Shown here: positions 1 to 9,369 of the stretch, piece by piece
How the letters are laid out: every line of letters begins with the position of its first letter
How positions within the stretch are numbered: the first letter of the stretch is position 1
Assembly (NCBI RefSeq): GCF_009797025.1
Contig: NZ_CP047027.1
Span: forward strand, 4,340,001-4,404,000
Length of the DNA stretch: 64,000 nt
Reading direction: 5' to 3'
From: Cellulophaga sp. L1A9
GTDB lineage: Bacteria; Bacteroidota; Bacteroidia; Flavobacteriales; Flavobacteriaceae
Translations under genes and position numbers: made by a program
Notes under the pieces: model-generated
What the model was told of the DNA's origin: nothing
What the model saw: the letters and a program-made list of their open reading frames with translations, nothing else
The model's database searches: none

Positions 1-1070
1 GTTTCAATTAGGTACTTTACAGATTGTAATTCCCAAAGTATATCTTTTTTGGTATTAGCTTTTATGATATTATTCTTTACTTTATAAATTTCGAAAAAAT
101 TATGCTCAAGTGGTATGATCATGTATAATTTTCCATCCTTTAATTTTAAGGATATATCTGCTTTGAGTTCTTTGGTTATTTTTTCAATGGCTTCAATTAT
201 GGTTGGCGATAAAGCATAGTACCCTAATTTTTTGCTTGTAGCATATACTTCGTACTTTTTGTTTACAGAACCGTTTTCCGGGGTAATCTTTTCAAGGTGA
301 GTATTTGGTGCTGTTATTTTCTCAAGAATACTTTTACGACGCGTTCTTAGTAAGATTTCACCTTTAAAATCTTTGTGAAAATCGGCGTATAAAAACAAGC
401 CCCTAAAATTTTGTTTTGATTTGGATAAGGCATTACCCCCAATAGTATCTAATATGCCGAATAATACATCTGCGAAGGTCTCACTGATAATCATAAATAG
501 GCCAAGGAGTATACTTATGAACCAACCTCTTTGGGAGAGCACCTCTATATAATGCGTAAGTTCGGCAAGTTCAAAATCTACGTTTTTGTAACGTCCTTTA
601 AGTGCGTCTTCCCCTGAGAGCCTTCCTTCTTCTTGCCAAAAGTCTTTGCTGAAAAAATTAGCGGCTTTTAATTCTGCATTGTTGGTTTTGTATTTTTCCT
701 GATAAGAAATAGTAGGGTAGACAGATTTCGTGAGTCTGGGAAGTATATCGGTCTTAAATTCTTCTTGTAATGCGGGATCGGGTTTGTATTTTCTTCTAGG
801 AAAATGTCTTATAACCAATGCAATAAGAAATAGGTATACCCCGTATTTTAAAATTGTAATGGGAATAATGGAAATAGAGAATAAAAGCAATGTAATACCA
901 CTTAAAATAGAGGTTACTACGACTGTTAAAATTAACAGTAATGGTAAAATTGCTATTAATGATGTTATACAACCATACTGCTTAGGTTTAAACGTATACG
1001 TCTTATTTTTTAATGATTTCTCTACCCGCTCAAAAAAATAACGGATACGTAGTTCTTCTTGTGACTCCAT
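1..1070 (-). CDS. DUF3137 family membrane protein (3' end beyond window)
   Basis: An open frame on the minus strand begins with ATG at 1070 and stays open to the window edge, giving about 356 codons. The protein starts MESQEELRIRYFFERVEK. Hydrophobic segments lie around residues 25-75, typical of an N-terminal membrane pair, with another near residue 180 (GWFISILLGLFMII). The stretch FRGLFLYADFHKDFKGE matches the characteristic core of DUF3137, a family of unknown function in bacterial membranes. The gene begins 7 bp after the stop of the LemA-like gene, and LemA-DUF3137 pairs are common in Bacteroidota. The length already seen is near family length, so little is missing. The function is unknown. 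Confidence 0.8.
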   Translation of the reverse strand, partial: MESQEELRIRYFFERVEKSLKNKTYTFKPKQYGCITSLIAILPLLLILTVVVTSILSGITLLLFSISIIPITILKYGVYLFLIALVIRHFPRRKYKPDPALQEEFKTDILPRLTKSVYPTISYQEKYKTNNAELKAANFFSKDFWQEEGRLSGEDALKGRYKNVDFELAELTHYIEVLSQRGWFISILLGLFMIISETFADVLFGILDTIGGNALSKSKQNFRGLFLYADFHKDFKGEILLRTRRKSILEKITAPNTHLEKITPENGSVNKKYEVYATSKKLGYYALSPTIIEAIEKITKELKADISLKLKDGKLYMIIPLEHNFFEIYKVKNNIIKANTKKDILWELQSVKYLIE

Positions 1071-1076
1071 ACTTTT

Positions 1077-1478
1077 TTAAAATAAGCTGCGTATATCTAA
1101 AATTTTTTTCTTCTCCCTAGCAACCTCTAGGTAATCATAGGCTTTTAACCCGAAAATACCTTTGATAATATTAATTAGAAAAACAGCGATAGACCTGTTA
1201 TAATCAACAACAGAAACATTATAAGCCCGTTCAGTAGCAGAAATCTGTTCAGTGAGTTCAATTATGGTACGTTGTAATAGCACAATGGCTTTAATAGCCT
1301 TAAAATCTTGGTTATTTTTAAGTGCCATGGATACATATCCCAGCCACTGGCTCATTTGTTTTTCGGCAGCCATGATTTTAGAGGTGGGCACTGTTTCGTT
1401 ATAGTCCGACCTAATTTTGGTAATTTCCGTTAGAAACTTTTTTTCATGAGACATATAGTTCTTTACAACAGTTGTCAT
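1077..1478 (-). pseudogene. lemA: LemA family protein, N-terminally truncated
   Basis: The 133 residues match the C-terminal two thirds of LemA: the ETVKGY-like start (VVKNYMSHEKKFL), a long helical region, and the typical RAYNVSVVDYNRSI followed by a GIFGLKAYDYLE-like tail. A normal LemA (about 180-200 aa) begins with one membrane helix and about 45 further residues. These are absent, and an in-frame TAG sits four codons before the ATG. The region upstream shows no displaced N-terminus. The downstream partner DUF3137 is intact as far as visible. It is either a decayed gene or a short soluble variant; I favour truncation. Confidence 0.65.
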
Positions 1479-2093
1479 ATTCGGTAGCTATTCAAAATGT
1501 ATTTTTTAATTGAACATCAATATTCTTTAAACTATAATCAAGGTTATTTTTGTTTTTTACAATTTTAGTATAGGTAAAAATCATGTGGTGATGATGCTTT
1601 AAATAAAATACAACGATAAAAGTCTGAATTTATTGATTTTTCTTTAAGAATAGTTCTTGTACAGAAACATTTTTTTGACAAATTGGATATACATCACTTT
1701 ATAATTAAGATGTTGTTATTAAAAGCACAAAAAGCCATCTGAATAGATAGCTTTTGTAGTTTTTCTTACGCGGTTGGGCACTAGTTACAAATGAGCGCTA
1801 TCGGCGTAATCAATAGCTCTTGACTTCTATTTTTATGTAAAAACGTACTCAATACTTCAGAAGATGTAAACAATCATAAAAAGTATTTTTATCAATAGTA
1901 GAGACAATTTACATCTAATCCTTTGCTTTAAATTTACAAAAGAGTATTACTAGTTTACTTAAGTTTTATCTCGTTTTTAGTACTTCTAGAATAACTACTC
2001 CTGAACCGCAAATTTGAACATAAAACTCAGTACTACTGCAGATTTTAAAGCCTATATTAATTTTAAATTTAAAACACTTTATATCCTTTACAA
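1479..2093. other. Intergenic region with terminator-like hairpin and REP-like palindrome
   Basis: There is no convincing coding frame in these 615 bases. The region lies between the truncated LemA gene and the truncated gene at 2094. It contains one copy of a repeated hairpin (about 1722-1770) followed by a REP-like palindrome (about 1776-1799). Because both flanking genes have lost their 5' ends, this stretch probably marks an old deletion or insertion boundary of the T6SS cargo island. Confidence 0.5.
1722..1799. repeat. Hairpin plus REP-like palindrome, copy 1
   Basis: An imperfect hairpin (AAAAGCCATC / GATAGCTTTT) is followed by a degenerate palindrome (GCACTAGTTACAAATGAGCGC). The same two-part element recurs in intergenic spaces near 10708, 20098 and 23737; hairpin alone occurs near 16272 and palindrome alone near 13701, 17525 and 21161. 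The hairpin part probably acts as a terminator. Confidence 0.5.
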
Positions 2094-2693
2094 TTGAAAA
2101 TTAATCGAATTGGTCAGGCTCTTAAAATTCTTAATCATGATGATATAAGGGCTCGTTGGAACAAAGAAAAAATTAATTTAAGACAATGTTACTCAGGAAA
2201 TCCATACGATAAAATGATTGACAGTATGGACAAAATATTAGATAATCCAAGTGAGACCGAACATATTTTATTAGAACATGATTGGTTTATAAAACTATTT
2301 TTTGCTCCAATATATGATTTTAATGGATCTTTAAAAGTAGATCAAGTTTTTTCTTTGCCATTAATACCTTATAAATTACCTGTAAAATATCAAATAAAAC
2401 AATCGATTAAAAATCACCTTACTAGAGATGGTGTTATACAAATCACAAGGAAAGGAAATTGCATAGATACTCGTAGTGAAAATGATATCAAAAAAGGGAA
2501 TATAATTTCAATTACGAAAGATGAAAAATTGACAGTGGGAACCATTAATTTAGAATATCTTCTTTATAAAAATTCTCCAATGGTAGATTCTATTGTAGGG
2601 GAGTGTAATTTGAATTTTGCCTCAAATGATTATAAAAAATTGAAAATAGAAATTTATAATTTAAAAGAAAAAATACCTAAGCCTCGAATTTAA
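2094..2693 (+). pseudogene. Truncated homologue of the T6SS accessory protein at 28504-29331
   Basis: Alignment by eye with the 275-aa protein at 28504-29331 shows the same pattern: a middle segment with KINRIG / NKIKEKW-like spacing, then a C-terminal beta-rich part (GVIQITRKGN, DSIVGECNL, KLKIEIYNLKE against GFIKISYNGE, RMSGQCTI, VEYKITRLKE). About 80 N-terminal residues are missing. The frame opens only at 2073, and the first usable start is TTG at 2094. The homologue sits between VgrG and a PAAR-like gene, and here too a PAAR-like gene follows 94 bp downstream, so this is the remnant of an equivalent gene. Its biochemical role is unknown; an effector adaptor or chaperone is a guess. Confidence 0.6.
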
Positions 2694-2787
2694 AATGATT
2701 CAAAGGGGATGCCAATAATTAAAAAGCTTCTAAACATATTTATCTCTATTAACAATAGGTATTAGAACTTAGAATAATAAAATAGTT

Positions 2788-4434
2788 ATGAGTACAGGTC
2801 ATGTAGTAGTAGACGGTGCAATTTGTAAATGTCAGTTTGGGGATGTACCAGACGTGCTTGTTGTGCAGTCACAGCAAAAAGGGTACATCAATGATAATGC
2901 CTCTAAGAAACTAATTGCCAATACAATGGATTTAGGGAGCCCATTTAAGGCCAAAACGTTTGGACAGTGTAAATTACAGCCTATGGGAAGTAGCTTTAAA
3001 CCCTGTATGCCTATGGTAACACAATGGCAAGAGTTTTATGATAAAGTAATATTATCTAATCAAGGGCAAATTTTAACCGAAAAAAGCAAGGCTACCTGTG
3101 CTATTGCTGGAGCTCCATGTATTGAGTTTACATGGCATGGACAAACTGCTGAGGGAGGAGCTGGAAATACAGAGGAAGAAGCAGATGAAGATATACAAAG
3201 CCAATTAAATCCGTTAGTAAACCCTAATGAAGAACCATTTTTGACACAAGAATTGGAAGGTGGCTCCTTCGATGATGCAGGAAAACCAATTGAAAAACGA
3301 AAGATAAATGTTCAGATAGAAACTATTAAGACAACTTTTGTTCCTTTAGGGATACCTGACTTTGATGGAAATGAGGAAAATGAATATTTAAAGTTTAAAA
3401 TAAAAATATCAGAAAACCCTGCTGATAAGATGAAAATAGAAGTTTTTCAAGATGGAGAGTCTTATTACGCAGAAGATATATCAGAAAGTTCTATGTTAAG
3501 TCTTGGTGAACATGAATGGCAATGGGATGGATTTGGGGATTATGGCGATTACGATAGTAAATCGTTTGTAGACAATACTATTGCAATTGAAGTTACTGTT
3601 TGGTTAGATGGCCATGAGGAATCACATAGAATTACGCTTGAAAAGAAAAAGTCAATTAAAGAAGATTGGGTAGATATTTCAATTCAAAAAAATATAAAAG
3701 AGATTATAGTTAATTTAAGGGTTAATTTAAAAGATGGGGGTTCAAAGGGTTTGAGTAATGCTCATAAGATACCGATTTTGGTTAAAAATCATTTTAAAAA
3801 AACACCCTTAAGGGATCAAACTATAGGTTTTGAAACGCTAAAGGATTTAGCATTGGAAGGTATTGCAAAACACTGGAGTAGAAAGATTAGAATTAAGGGT
3901 TCTGAATTTGATTTTAAAGTAAGGGTAGTAAATACGGCAACCAAAACAATGGACGATATTAAATTAGTTTATAATACAAATTCAAGGCCATTAGGTTCGA
4001 GTAATCCTGGATCAATTTCTGATCTCAATTCCATGTTTGCGAATATTTTTGTACCTGAGGTTATTGTGATGAATTTTGGGTACATCAAACATAAAGGTGA
4101 AGATCCATTGGGGCTTGATGGCTGGCGATTTCTAGAAGGAACAAATACAAGTGATAATTTTAAGTATGTCGCAGCTCACGAGATTGGGCATTCTTTATTG
4201 AAAGCCTATGGAGGAAGTAGTCATTCTTATGCCCATAAAAAGAGTTCTACACTACTAACTCAAAATCCATTAAAAGAAGAAGAAGGAGGTTATTTATATC
4301 CTGAAGCTCCAGATGAAATAGACGTTATGAAATATTATAATGATGATCCATATTTTTATGATTTTAATAGGGTATTTGCTCAGCCCGAAGATATCTATGG
4401 TCTTATATGGCTCAATAAATTGAAAATAAAATAG
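2788..4434 (+). CDS. PAAR-like (DUF4280) T6SS tip protein with C-terminal metallopeptidase toxin
   Basis: Residues 1-120 form a DUF4280 PAAR-like domain (GAICKCQFGD, NTMDLGSPF, CAIAGAPCIEF), the module that caps VgrG in Bacteroidota T6SS. An acidic linker follows near residues 125-150. Residues about 305-548 form the toxin: HEIGH at 464-468 is a zincin HExxH motif, and a downstream SYxHK places H483 as the likely third zinc ligand, since it is the histidine conserved in the toxin fragment at 9370-10092 while H479 is not. The inferred role is an injected protease delivered on the spike. A lipoprotein gene follows 5 bp downstream, as expected of a toxin-immunity pair. The substrate is unknown. 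Confidence 0.75.
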   Translation: MSTGHVVVDGAICKCQFGDVPDVLVVQSQQKGYINDNASKKLIANTMDLGSPFKAKTFGQCKLQPMGSSFKPCMPMVTQWQEFYDKVILSNQGQILTEKSKATCAIAGAPCIEFTWHGQTAEGGAGNTEEEADEDIQSQLNPLVNPNEEPFLTQELEGGSFDDAGKPIEKRKINVQIETIKTTFVPLGIPDFDGNEENEYLKFKIKISENPADKMKIEVFQDGESYYAEDISESSMLSLGEHEWQWDGFGDYGDYDSKSFVDNTIAIEVTVWLDGHEESHRITLEKKKSIKEDWVDISIQKNIKEIIVNLRVNLKDGGSKGLSNAHKIPILVKNHFKKTPLRDQTIGFETLKDLALEGIAKHWSRKIRIKGSEFDFKVRVVNTATKTMDDIKLVYNTNSRPLGSSNPGSISDLNSMFANIFVPEVIVMNFGYIKHKGEDPLGLDGWRFLEGTNTSDNFKYVAAHEIGHSLLKAYGGSSHSYAHKKSSTLLTQNPLKEEEGGYLYPEAPDEIDVMKYYNDDPYFYDFNRVFAQPEDIYGLIWLNKLKIK

Positions 4435-4439
4435 TAAAA

Positions 4440-4850
4440 ATGTCTTTAAAAATAATTTATACAGGTCTATTTATTTTGTGTCTTCTATCTTCATGCGGAA
4501 TTACAAAACATATACAGCGCTATGCTATTGAAGGGTATGTTGTTGATTCTGGTAGCATTCCTATTAATAAGGTATTAGTTAAATTTTTGATGGATGAGAA
4601 TCAAAAGGGTATTTTGCTTTTAAGTGAAAAAGATTCCACAAGGACTAATGCTGATGGGTATTATAGATTTAGAGAAATAAGTTCCACTGAAGTTGGTTTT
4701 ATGGGGGGTGAAGCAAGTAAGAAATTACCAGTATCTTATAAATATATAATTTCAAAAAAAGGATTTATAAATGATACGGTTAATTTACGCTCTAAAAAAT
4801 TAAACAGGAATATTCTAAAAATTGATACAATTTTCTTGAAATCAAAATAA
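4440..4850 (+). CDS. Small lipoprotein, candidate immunity to the metallopeptidase effector
   Basis: The 136-aa protein has a lipoprotein signal peptide ending LCLLSSC. It then has a single beta-sandwich-like domain (AIEGYVVDSGSIPINKVLV ... TRTNADGYYRF), resembling carboxypeptidase-regulatory or transthyretin-like folds. It starts 5 bp after the toxin stop. A diverged partner (10089-10478) sits in the same position behind the second toxin copy, so the toxin-lipoprotein pairing occurs twice. Periplasmic immunity is inferred from position and lipidation; there is no direct motif for it. Confidence 0.6.
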   Translation: MSLKIIYTGLFILCLLSSCGITKHIQRYAIEGYVVDSGSIPINKVLVKFLMDENQKGILLLSEKDSTRTNADGYYRFREISSTEVGFMGGEASKKLPVSYKYIISKKGFINDTVNLRSKKLNRNILKIDTIFLKSK

Positions 4851-4870
4851 AAGTAATTCAAACAAAAATT

Positions 4871-5701
4871 ATGTCATCTGAAAGTAAATTTATCATAACA
4901 TCAAAGCACACATTCAATCCAGAAAATTATTTGGTAACTGTGGAAGCTGGATCTAATTTAATTATTGAGATTAAAGACAAAGAGAAATATGATAAAAATA
5001 TTTTAGATAATATTGAATGGATTGCTCAGATGATATCGAAAAAGCCCGAATTTAAAAGAGAACATCTACATGAAGCTCTTAAAGGATCCAAAATTTATTT
5101 TAATTTTCCCGAACCTTACGATGGTGGCGGTTTAGGTTGGTTTGAACCTGTTTTTCCAGGTGAAAACCCAACAAATGTTGCTCCTAATGGCTATTTTATT
5201 AACAGCAAAGGATTGCCAAGAGGTATAGCGAAGATTGAATGGAGAGAGTATCAAGAGGATGGTCTAGGTAAACTAATAGATTCTTCAGAAAAAAAGTTTG
5301 GTGAAGCAGTGCAATTACATGTATATACAAGAGGGTTATATGGGCATAACATTAAGATTAAGTTAAGGGATTACAATAACTATGAATATGATTTAAACTT
5401 TGAAGAGGCAGAAAAATCAGAGGTATTCTTTAAAGAGATTACTAGTGAAGTAAGACTTTTCAAAGATGTAAAGAATACTTCTGCTAAAATACAGAAAGCA
5501 ATTATAAATATTCAAATAGAACCTAGGTGGGACTATGCTGGAAATTATTTAAAAATAGGAACTCTTGTGACTTCTGAACTTTCCAAACCTTTTGATTCAG
5601 TTTCAGGTGATCATGAAGTTTATCTCAGAGTTAGACAACCTGAACCAGGTGAAGAAATAAAGTCTAGCCGCTTTCTAAATCAGGTAACAAACCTACTGTA
5701 A
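4871..5701 (+). pseudogene. Large T6SS effector candidate, N-terminal part before a frameshift
   Basis: This frame encodes the first 276 residues of a protein homologous to the 1023-aa protein at 24955-28026. Shared points include a glycine/phenylalanine-rich FPxxFxGGG-like region, LHVYTRGLYGHNIKIKLRD against LHIYTQDLFGREVRIQLTD, and a following beta-rich segment. It stops at TAA 5699-5701, but the homology continues at once in another frame (GNKPTVIENIP ... HPCRYEKIT), which corresponds to DPCRYTEIS in the intact homologue. A 1-nt deletion between about 5668 and 5698 explains this. I see no slippery heptamer suggesting programmed frameshifting. It is either a disrupted gene or a sequencing error. 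Confidence 0.7.
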
Positions 5702-7752
5702 TTGAGAATATACCAACAGATCCCGCGGAATATCATCCATGTAGATATGAAAAAATTACAGTGGACTGTAAAAAAGAAAAATGGGACGCACCTTTTGACA
5801 TATATAGTAAAACCGACACAAGTGTAAATGGAGAAATACATATACCTATTGTTGTTGGTGTTGATAAAAATAGAAAATCATTAAAATTTATAATAGAAAA
5901 ATTAATGACTGATGATTGTATTTATAATAAAACTAAGGAGTCTCATGAATTTGTTGCTATAAATGATATAAATATAAGGAACACTATAAAATCTTATAAT
6001 GGCAACTCGGAAAAATTGACTAATCCAGAGTCTAAGAGTACAATAACACTAACTAATGGAATTTCAAAAATTTCAATAGCAGATGCATGGTCAATTGTTC
6101 AAAAAAGTAGACCACCAATCATAATTACTTCAGATTATGAAAATTTTGAATTAGAATTAGTATATGATTATTCGCGAGGTGGCACTTCTTATTTACTAAC
6201 TGGTTTTGCAGAAACTTTGATACCAACTTTGGCAAGCAATGTACAAAAATACTTTTTATCTTTTAATAGTTGTGCCATAAAAAGAAATATTGTGATTGAG
6301 GTATATCCAGACACCAAAAGCACATTACAGCTAGGGTTTAACTATTCCAAAAGTAAATTTAATGATCTTACTAATATCTACCATAAAACTTGGGAATTAA
6401 AAAAAATTGAAGCTGAAGAAGAACGGGCTAAGTTAAAACCTGTAATTGAAAGTGCTAAATATTATAATGTACCGGATGAAGCAAATCGAAAAGATAAAGA
6501 GCAAGAAGATATAATTAGTGAGGCTGATAATAACTTATCTTTAGTAGCTAAAACTAAAAATAAAGCAGAAGCACTTTCTGTAAAAAATGCATTAAAAAAT
6601 GAATTAATTAGTTGCGATTTTGCAATGATGGCTGAATTTGATTTAGAGGGGAAAATTGATTTAAGTAGTGAAGCGGAAGAAGTTGTTGATTTTATAAAAA
6701 CTTTAGTAAAATTAAAAGATAAAATTGAAGGTATATTTAATGGGAAAGATGCGGATACTAACAAAAAAGCACCTAAAGATGAGGGAGAATTATCTGATAG
6801 ATTAAAAAGTTTAGATGATATTTTATCAAATAAGAAGAAATCAAAAAAAGCCAAGAAGAAATACTCATTTAATTTTATCCCACCTTCAATAGCATTATCA
6901 GTCAGTTTGAGTGCTAAACAAGCCGAAGATGTGATTATTCCAACTGTGGGTACTGAAATAAAAGCAGTTTTAGACTTTAATCCTCTCTTTGGTTTCGAAA
7001 TAACTTACGATATTTATGCTTTATTATATAAAATAAAGCACCCTGCGGTATTAGCTGTAGTTGCTACTCTAGATGTTTTAGATGAGGTATTAGGAGATAA
7101 TTTTGATATTGATATTGATTTAGTAATCACTTCTAAAATTGATATCAAATTACAAGGTGTAATCAATACTGCTAGTGAAGACAATATGATACAAAAAACA
7201 GGTACCGATGCTAAGGTAGGTGGAAGTATTGCTGGAGTTTTAACAGCGAAAACTCAGGTTAATGGAAGTACTACAATATTAGGCTTTGGCCAATATGATG
7301 CATATGCAGAGTTAAGTGGTACTGGTCAAATAGGAATAGGGGTAGATTTTATAATTAAAGCAGATAAATCCGGAATATATTTAGAACCTATTTTTAAATT
7401 TGATGGTCTAATTTTTAAAGGAACTGCTAAATTTGGTATTACTAAACCAGAAAAAGAAGAAGCAGAAACTAAGAAGGCTACAATGTCTGATAAATATAAA
7501 AAAAGAAAAGAAAAAAGTAATGAAAACTCTGAGGTAAAAGATACACCTAAAGAGAAAAGTGTATATGATAATGAATGGAAAGGAGCTGATAGGCAACTTA
7601 AAACGAGAGGGGAAAAACAAGGAGAAATAAAAGCTCAATCAGGAATACATTATAAAGCTGAAGGAGAAATGATTGTTTTAGAAAAAGGTCAATGGCCAAA
7701 AGATGGAGAAGCGAGTCCTTACCGTTGGTATATGAAAAAATTTAAAACCTAA
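5668..7752 (+). pseudogene. Large T6SS effector candidate, C-terminal part after the frameshift
   Basis: This is the continuation of the gene starting at 4871; the frame is open from 5668, and the GTG at 5761 is only the first start-like codon inside it. The complete product would be about 960 aa, near the 1023 aa of its paralogue. It contains a lysine-rich helical region (about 6400-6860), then a hydrophobic stretch (HPAVLAVVATLDVLDEVLG) and long amphipathic beta segments (DIDIDLVITSKIDIKLQGV, GQIGIGVDFIIKAD) before a charged tail. The pattern could suit a membrane-acting toxin, but I do not recognise a catalytic motif. A lipoprotein of the array family follows 3 bp downstream. Confidence 0.65.
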
Positions 7753-7755
7753 ATA

Positions 7756-8745
7756 ATGAAAAGAAAAGTTGTATTAATTAGTTTATTATTTACACTTATA
7801 GGATGTGGCCAAACACCTAAAAATAATAAAATAGAAAAGAACAAAACAAAAGTGATGGATAATAGCGATATTTTAGAAAACGATGCTTATTTAAAAAAAT
7901 TACAAAATTATAAATATGAACCTGAGTATCAAGTAGAGGTCGAAAGTTATTATTCTTATGAAATTAAAGTAAATGATATGCCTTTGGCAGTCCAAAGTCC
8001 ACCATTTACAAAAAGCATGCTTTTTTTGGCCAATTCATCTATTTTACAGAGCGGAATACAAACTCTAACCATTACTATTAAACCACGTTATAATAGTGAA
8101 GAGACTGAACAAAAAGAGTTTCTTGAAGATCCCGAGCATATAGATTTTAAATTAAAAGTTCAAAAAACTGCTTGGGTAGATGGTTTTTTAGAAGAACCAG
8201 AAATTATATTGACATATAAATTATCAGACGAAAATATTAAAGATATTACCAAACAAAAAAGTTTGCATAAAGAATTAACTTTTAAAGCAGAAGTGCCCTT
8301 TAAATTAGAAGGATGGAGTAATAGTAAAGTGTTTAACCCTAAAGACAGCATTGCTTTAGAAAAAAAGGTTTTTAAAGAATACTCTAAATATAGGCAGTTG
8401 ATGTTAGACAGAAACGGACCTGCTATTATAAGAAGTTCACAAATTCAAAGTTATGAACTTATGCAGAGTTTTTATTTTAAAAGAGAAAAAGTGATTAACA
8501 ACAGGAAGGAGTATTTGGAAGAATTTCCTAATGAAGAATTTATGATGGCGGAAATAAAAGATTATAAACTTGTTTTTTATGGCAATAATCGAGTTTTAGG
8601 CTTGGTTTTTGATGATGAAATTGAAAGAGGTCAGTCTTGTTTAAATAAAATTGTTTCAGATGAAAACGATGATTTGAGTTTTTTTTATGTAAAATTTTTA
8701 TTACATCAGCCTGAGGGAAGTACAGAATTAGAACAAATACGATAA
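7756..8745 (+). CDS. Lipoprotein of the effector-linked array family (candidate immunity)
   Basis: The 329-aa protein has a signal peptide ending LFTLIGC. The mature part carries the family signature seen in nine other genes here: an IKVNDMP-like motif, SSILQSGIQTLTITI, a central FKAEVPFKLEGW and a C-terminal YKLVFYGNNRVLGL. It starts 3 bp after the effector gene and so mirrors the gene at 23889-24938 behind the other effector. The inferred role is a periplasm-facing immunity lipoprotein for the effector upstream. If the effector is really broken, this gene may persist as protection against siblings. Confidence 0.6.
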   Translation: MKRKVVLISLLFTLIGCGQTPKNNKIEKNKTKVMDNSDILENDAYLKKLQNYKYEPEYQVEVESYYSYEIKVNDMPLAVQSPPFTKSMLFLANSSILQSGIQTLTITIKPRYNSEETEQKEFLEDPEHIDFKLKVQKTAWVDGFLEEPEIILTYKLSDENIKDITKQKSLHKELTFKAEVPFKLEGWSNSKVFNPKDSIALEKKVFKEYSKYRQLMLDRNGPAIIRSSQIQSYELMQSFYFKREKVINNRKEYLEEFPNEEFMMAEIKDYKLVFYGNNRVLGLVFDDEIERGQSCLNKIVSDENDDLSFFYVKFLLHQPEGSTELEQIR

Positions 8746-8763
8746 ATTACCGTAGTTTCCATT

Positions 8764-8821
8764 AAACTTTATAAAAAATATAGCTGGGTTTTAAAACCCA
8801 GCTATATTTTTTATAAAGTTT
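8764..8821. terminator. Perfect 58-bp palindrome, probable bidirectional terminator
   Basis: The left half (AAACTTTATAAAAAATATAG followed by CTGGGTTTT) is mirrored base for base by the right half, with no unpaired centre. It lies 18 bp after the stop of the lipoprotein gene and is flanked by T-rich sequence. The GC core (CTGGG/CCCAG) with A/T arms suits a rho-independent terminator in either direction. The exactness over 58 bp is unusual and suggests recent formation or selection. Confidence 0.75.
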
Positions 8822-8838
8822 TTGTCTTGTCCTGAAAT

Positions 8839-8868
8839 TTCAATACACTAAACATTTAGTGTATTGAA
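8839..8868. repeat. Inverted repeat with 14-bp arms
   Basis: TTCAATACACTAAA is repeated as its exact reverse complement after a 2-base loop. It lies between the 58-bp palindrome and the IS3 relic. It could be a second terminator stem or a remnant of an insertion end; the sequence alone does not decide. Confidence 0.5.
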
Positions 8869-8879
8869 GCCATTAAAAA

Positions 8880-9341
8880 ACACGTGGCATTTAGAGTGTT
8901 CTCAAAAAAATGATCAGTTTCTTTTAATGACAAATAGTTGCTGAAATTGAATCTGATCTATTGAGTAGAACTGAGGGTTTCGATAAATAGGGGAAACAAG
9001 TCAAATCAACACGCAGAGAATGACTCTAAAAATATGGAAACTTTAATTGGAAGAACCAATCTAGAATCACTGTGTCAAAAACAGCCGAACAAAAAAATCT
9101 TAAGCTTGAAGCTAAAACGAAGCTATTAGATAAACAGTAAGCACGTACAGAGCATCTTGCTGAGCGATTAGATAATAAAATCATAATTTTTGATATATTA
9201 GTAGCTATGGCTGAAAAAGAATATGATATTTAAATCATAAAAAATTACAAACACGAGTTACCGACCACTATAAAAAAGAACGAAAAGAAGCAATTGTTTC
9301 TTCCTGTGATTTACTCGGGGTTAATAGACAGGTATATTAGA
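8880..9341 (+). mobile_element. IS3-family transposase relic (orfA and start of orfB)
   Basis: Three-frame reading recovers pieces of a Bacteroidota IS3 orfA: METLIGRTNLESLCQKQ, LKLEAKTKLLDKQ, then ARTEHLAERLDNKIIIFDIL and VAMAEKEYDI, separated by in-frame stops (for example TAA after LLDKQ) and frame changes. The start of orfB follows as HYKKERKEAIVSSCDLLGVNRQVY, which ends at a TAG at about 9339-9341. The rest of orfB is gone. The relic abuts the 5'-truncated toxin at 9370, so the insertion, or recombination through it, probably removed the PAAR part of that gene. Confidence 0.7.
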
Positions 9342-9369
9342 GATAACAAGGTTCAGAATAGAAAAACAA

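Noticed and set aside
730..1041. Plus-strand 103-codon frame at the left edge
   Set aside because: It lies opposite the DUF3137 gene, whose minus-strand frame has clear family features. It is a shadow.
5668..5701. Programmed ribosomal frameshift in the large effector gene
   Set aside because: There is no slippery heptamer or convincing downstream stem, and the paralogue at 24955-28026 is encoded in one frame. A 1-nt deletion is simpler.
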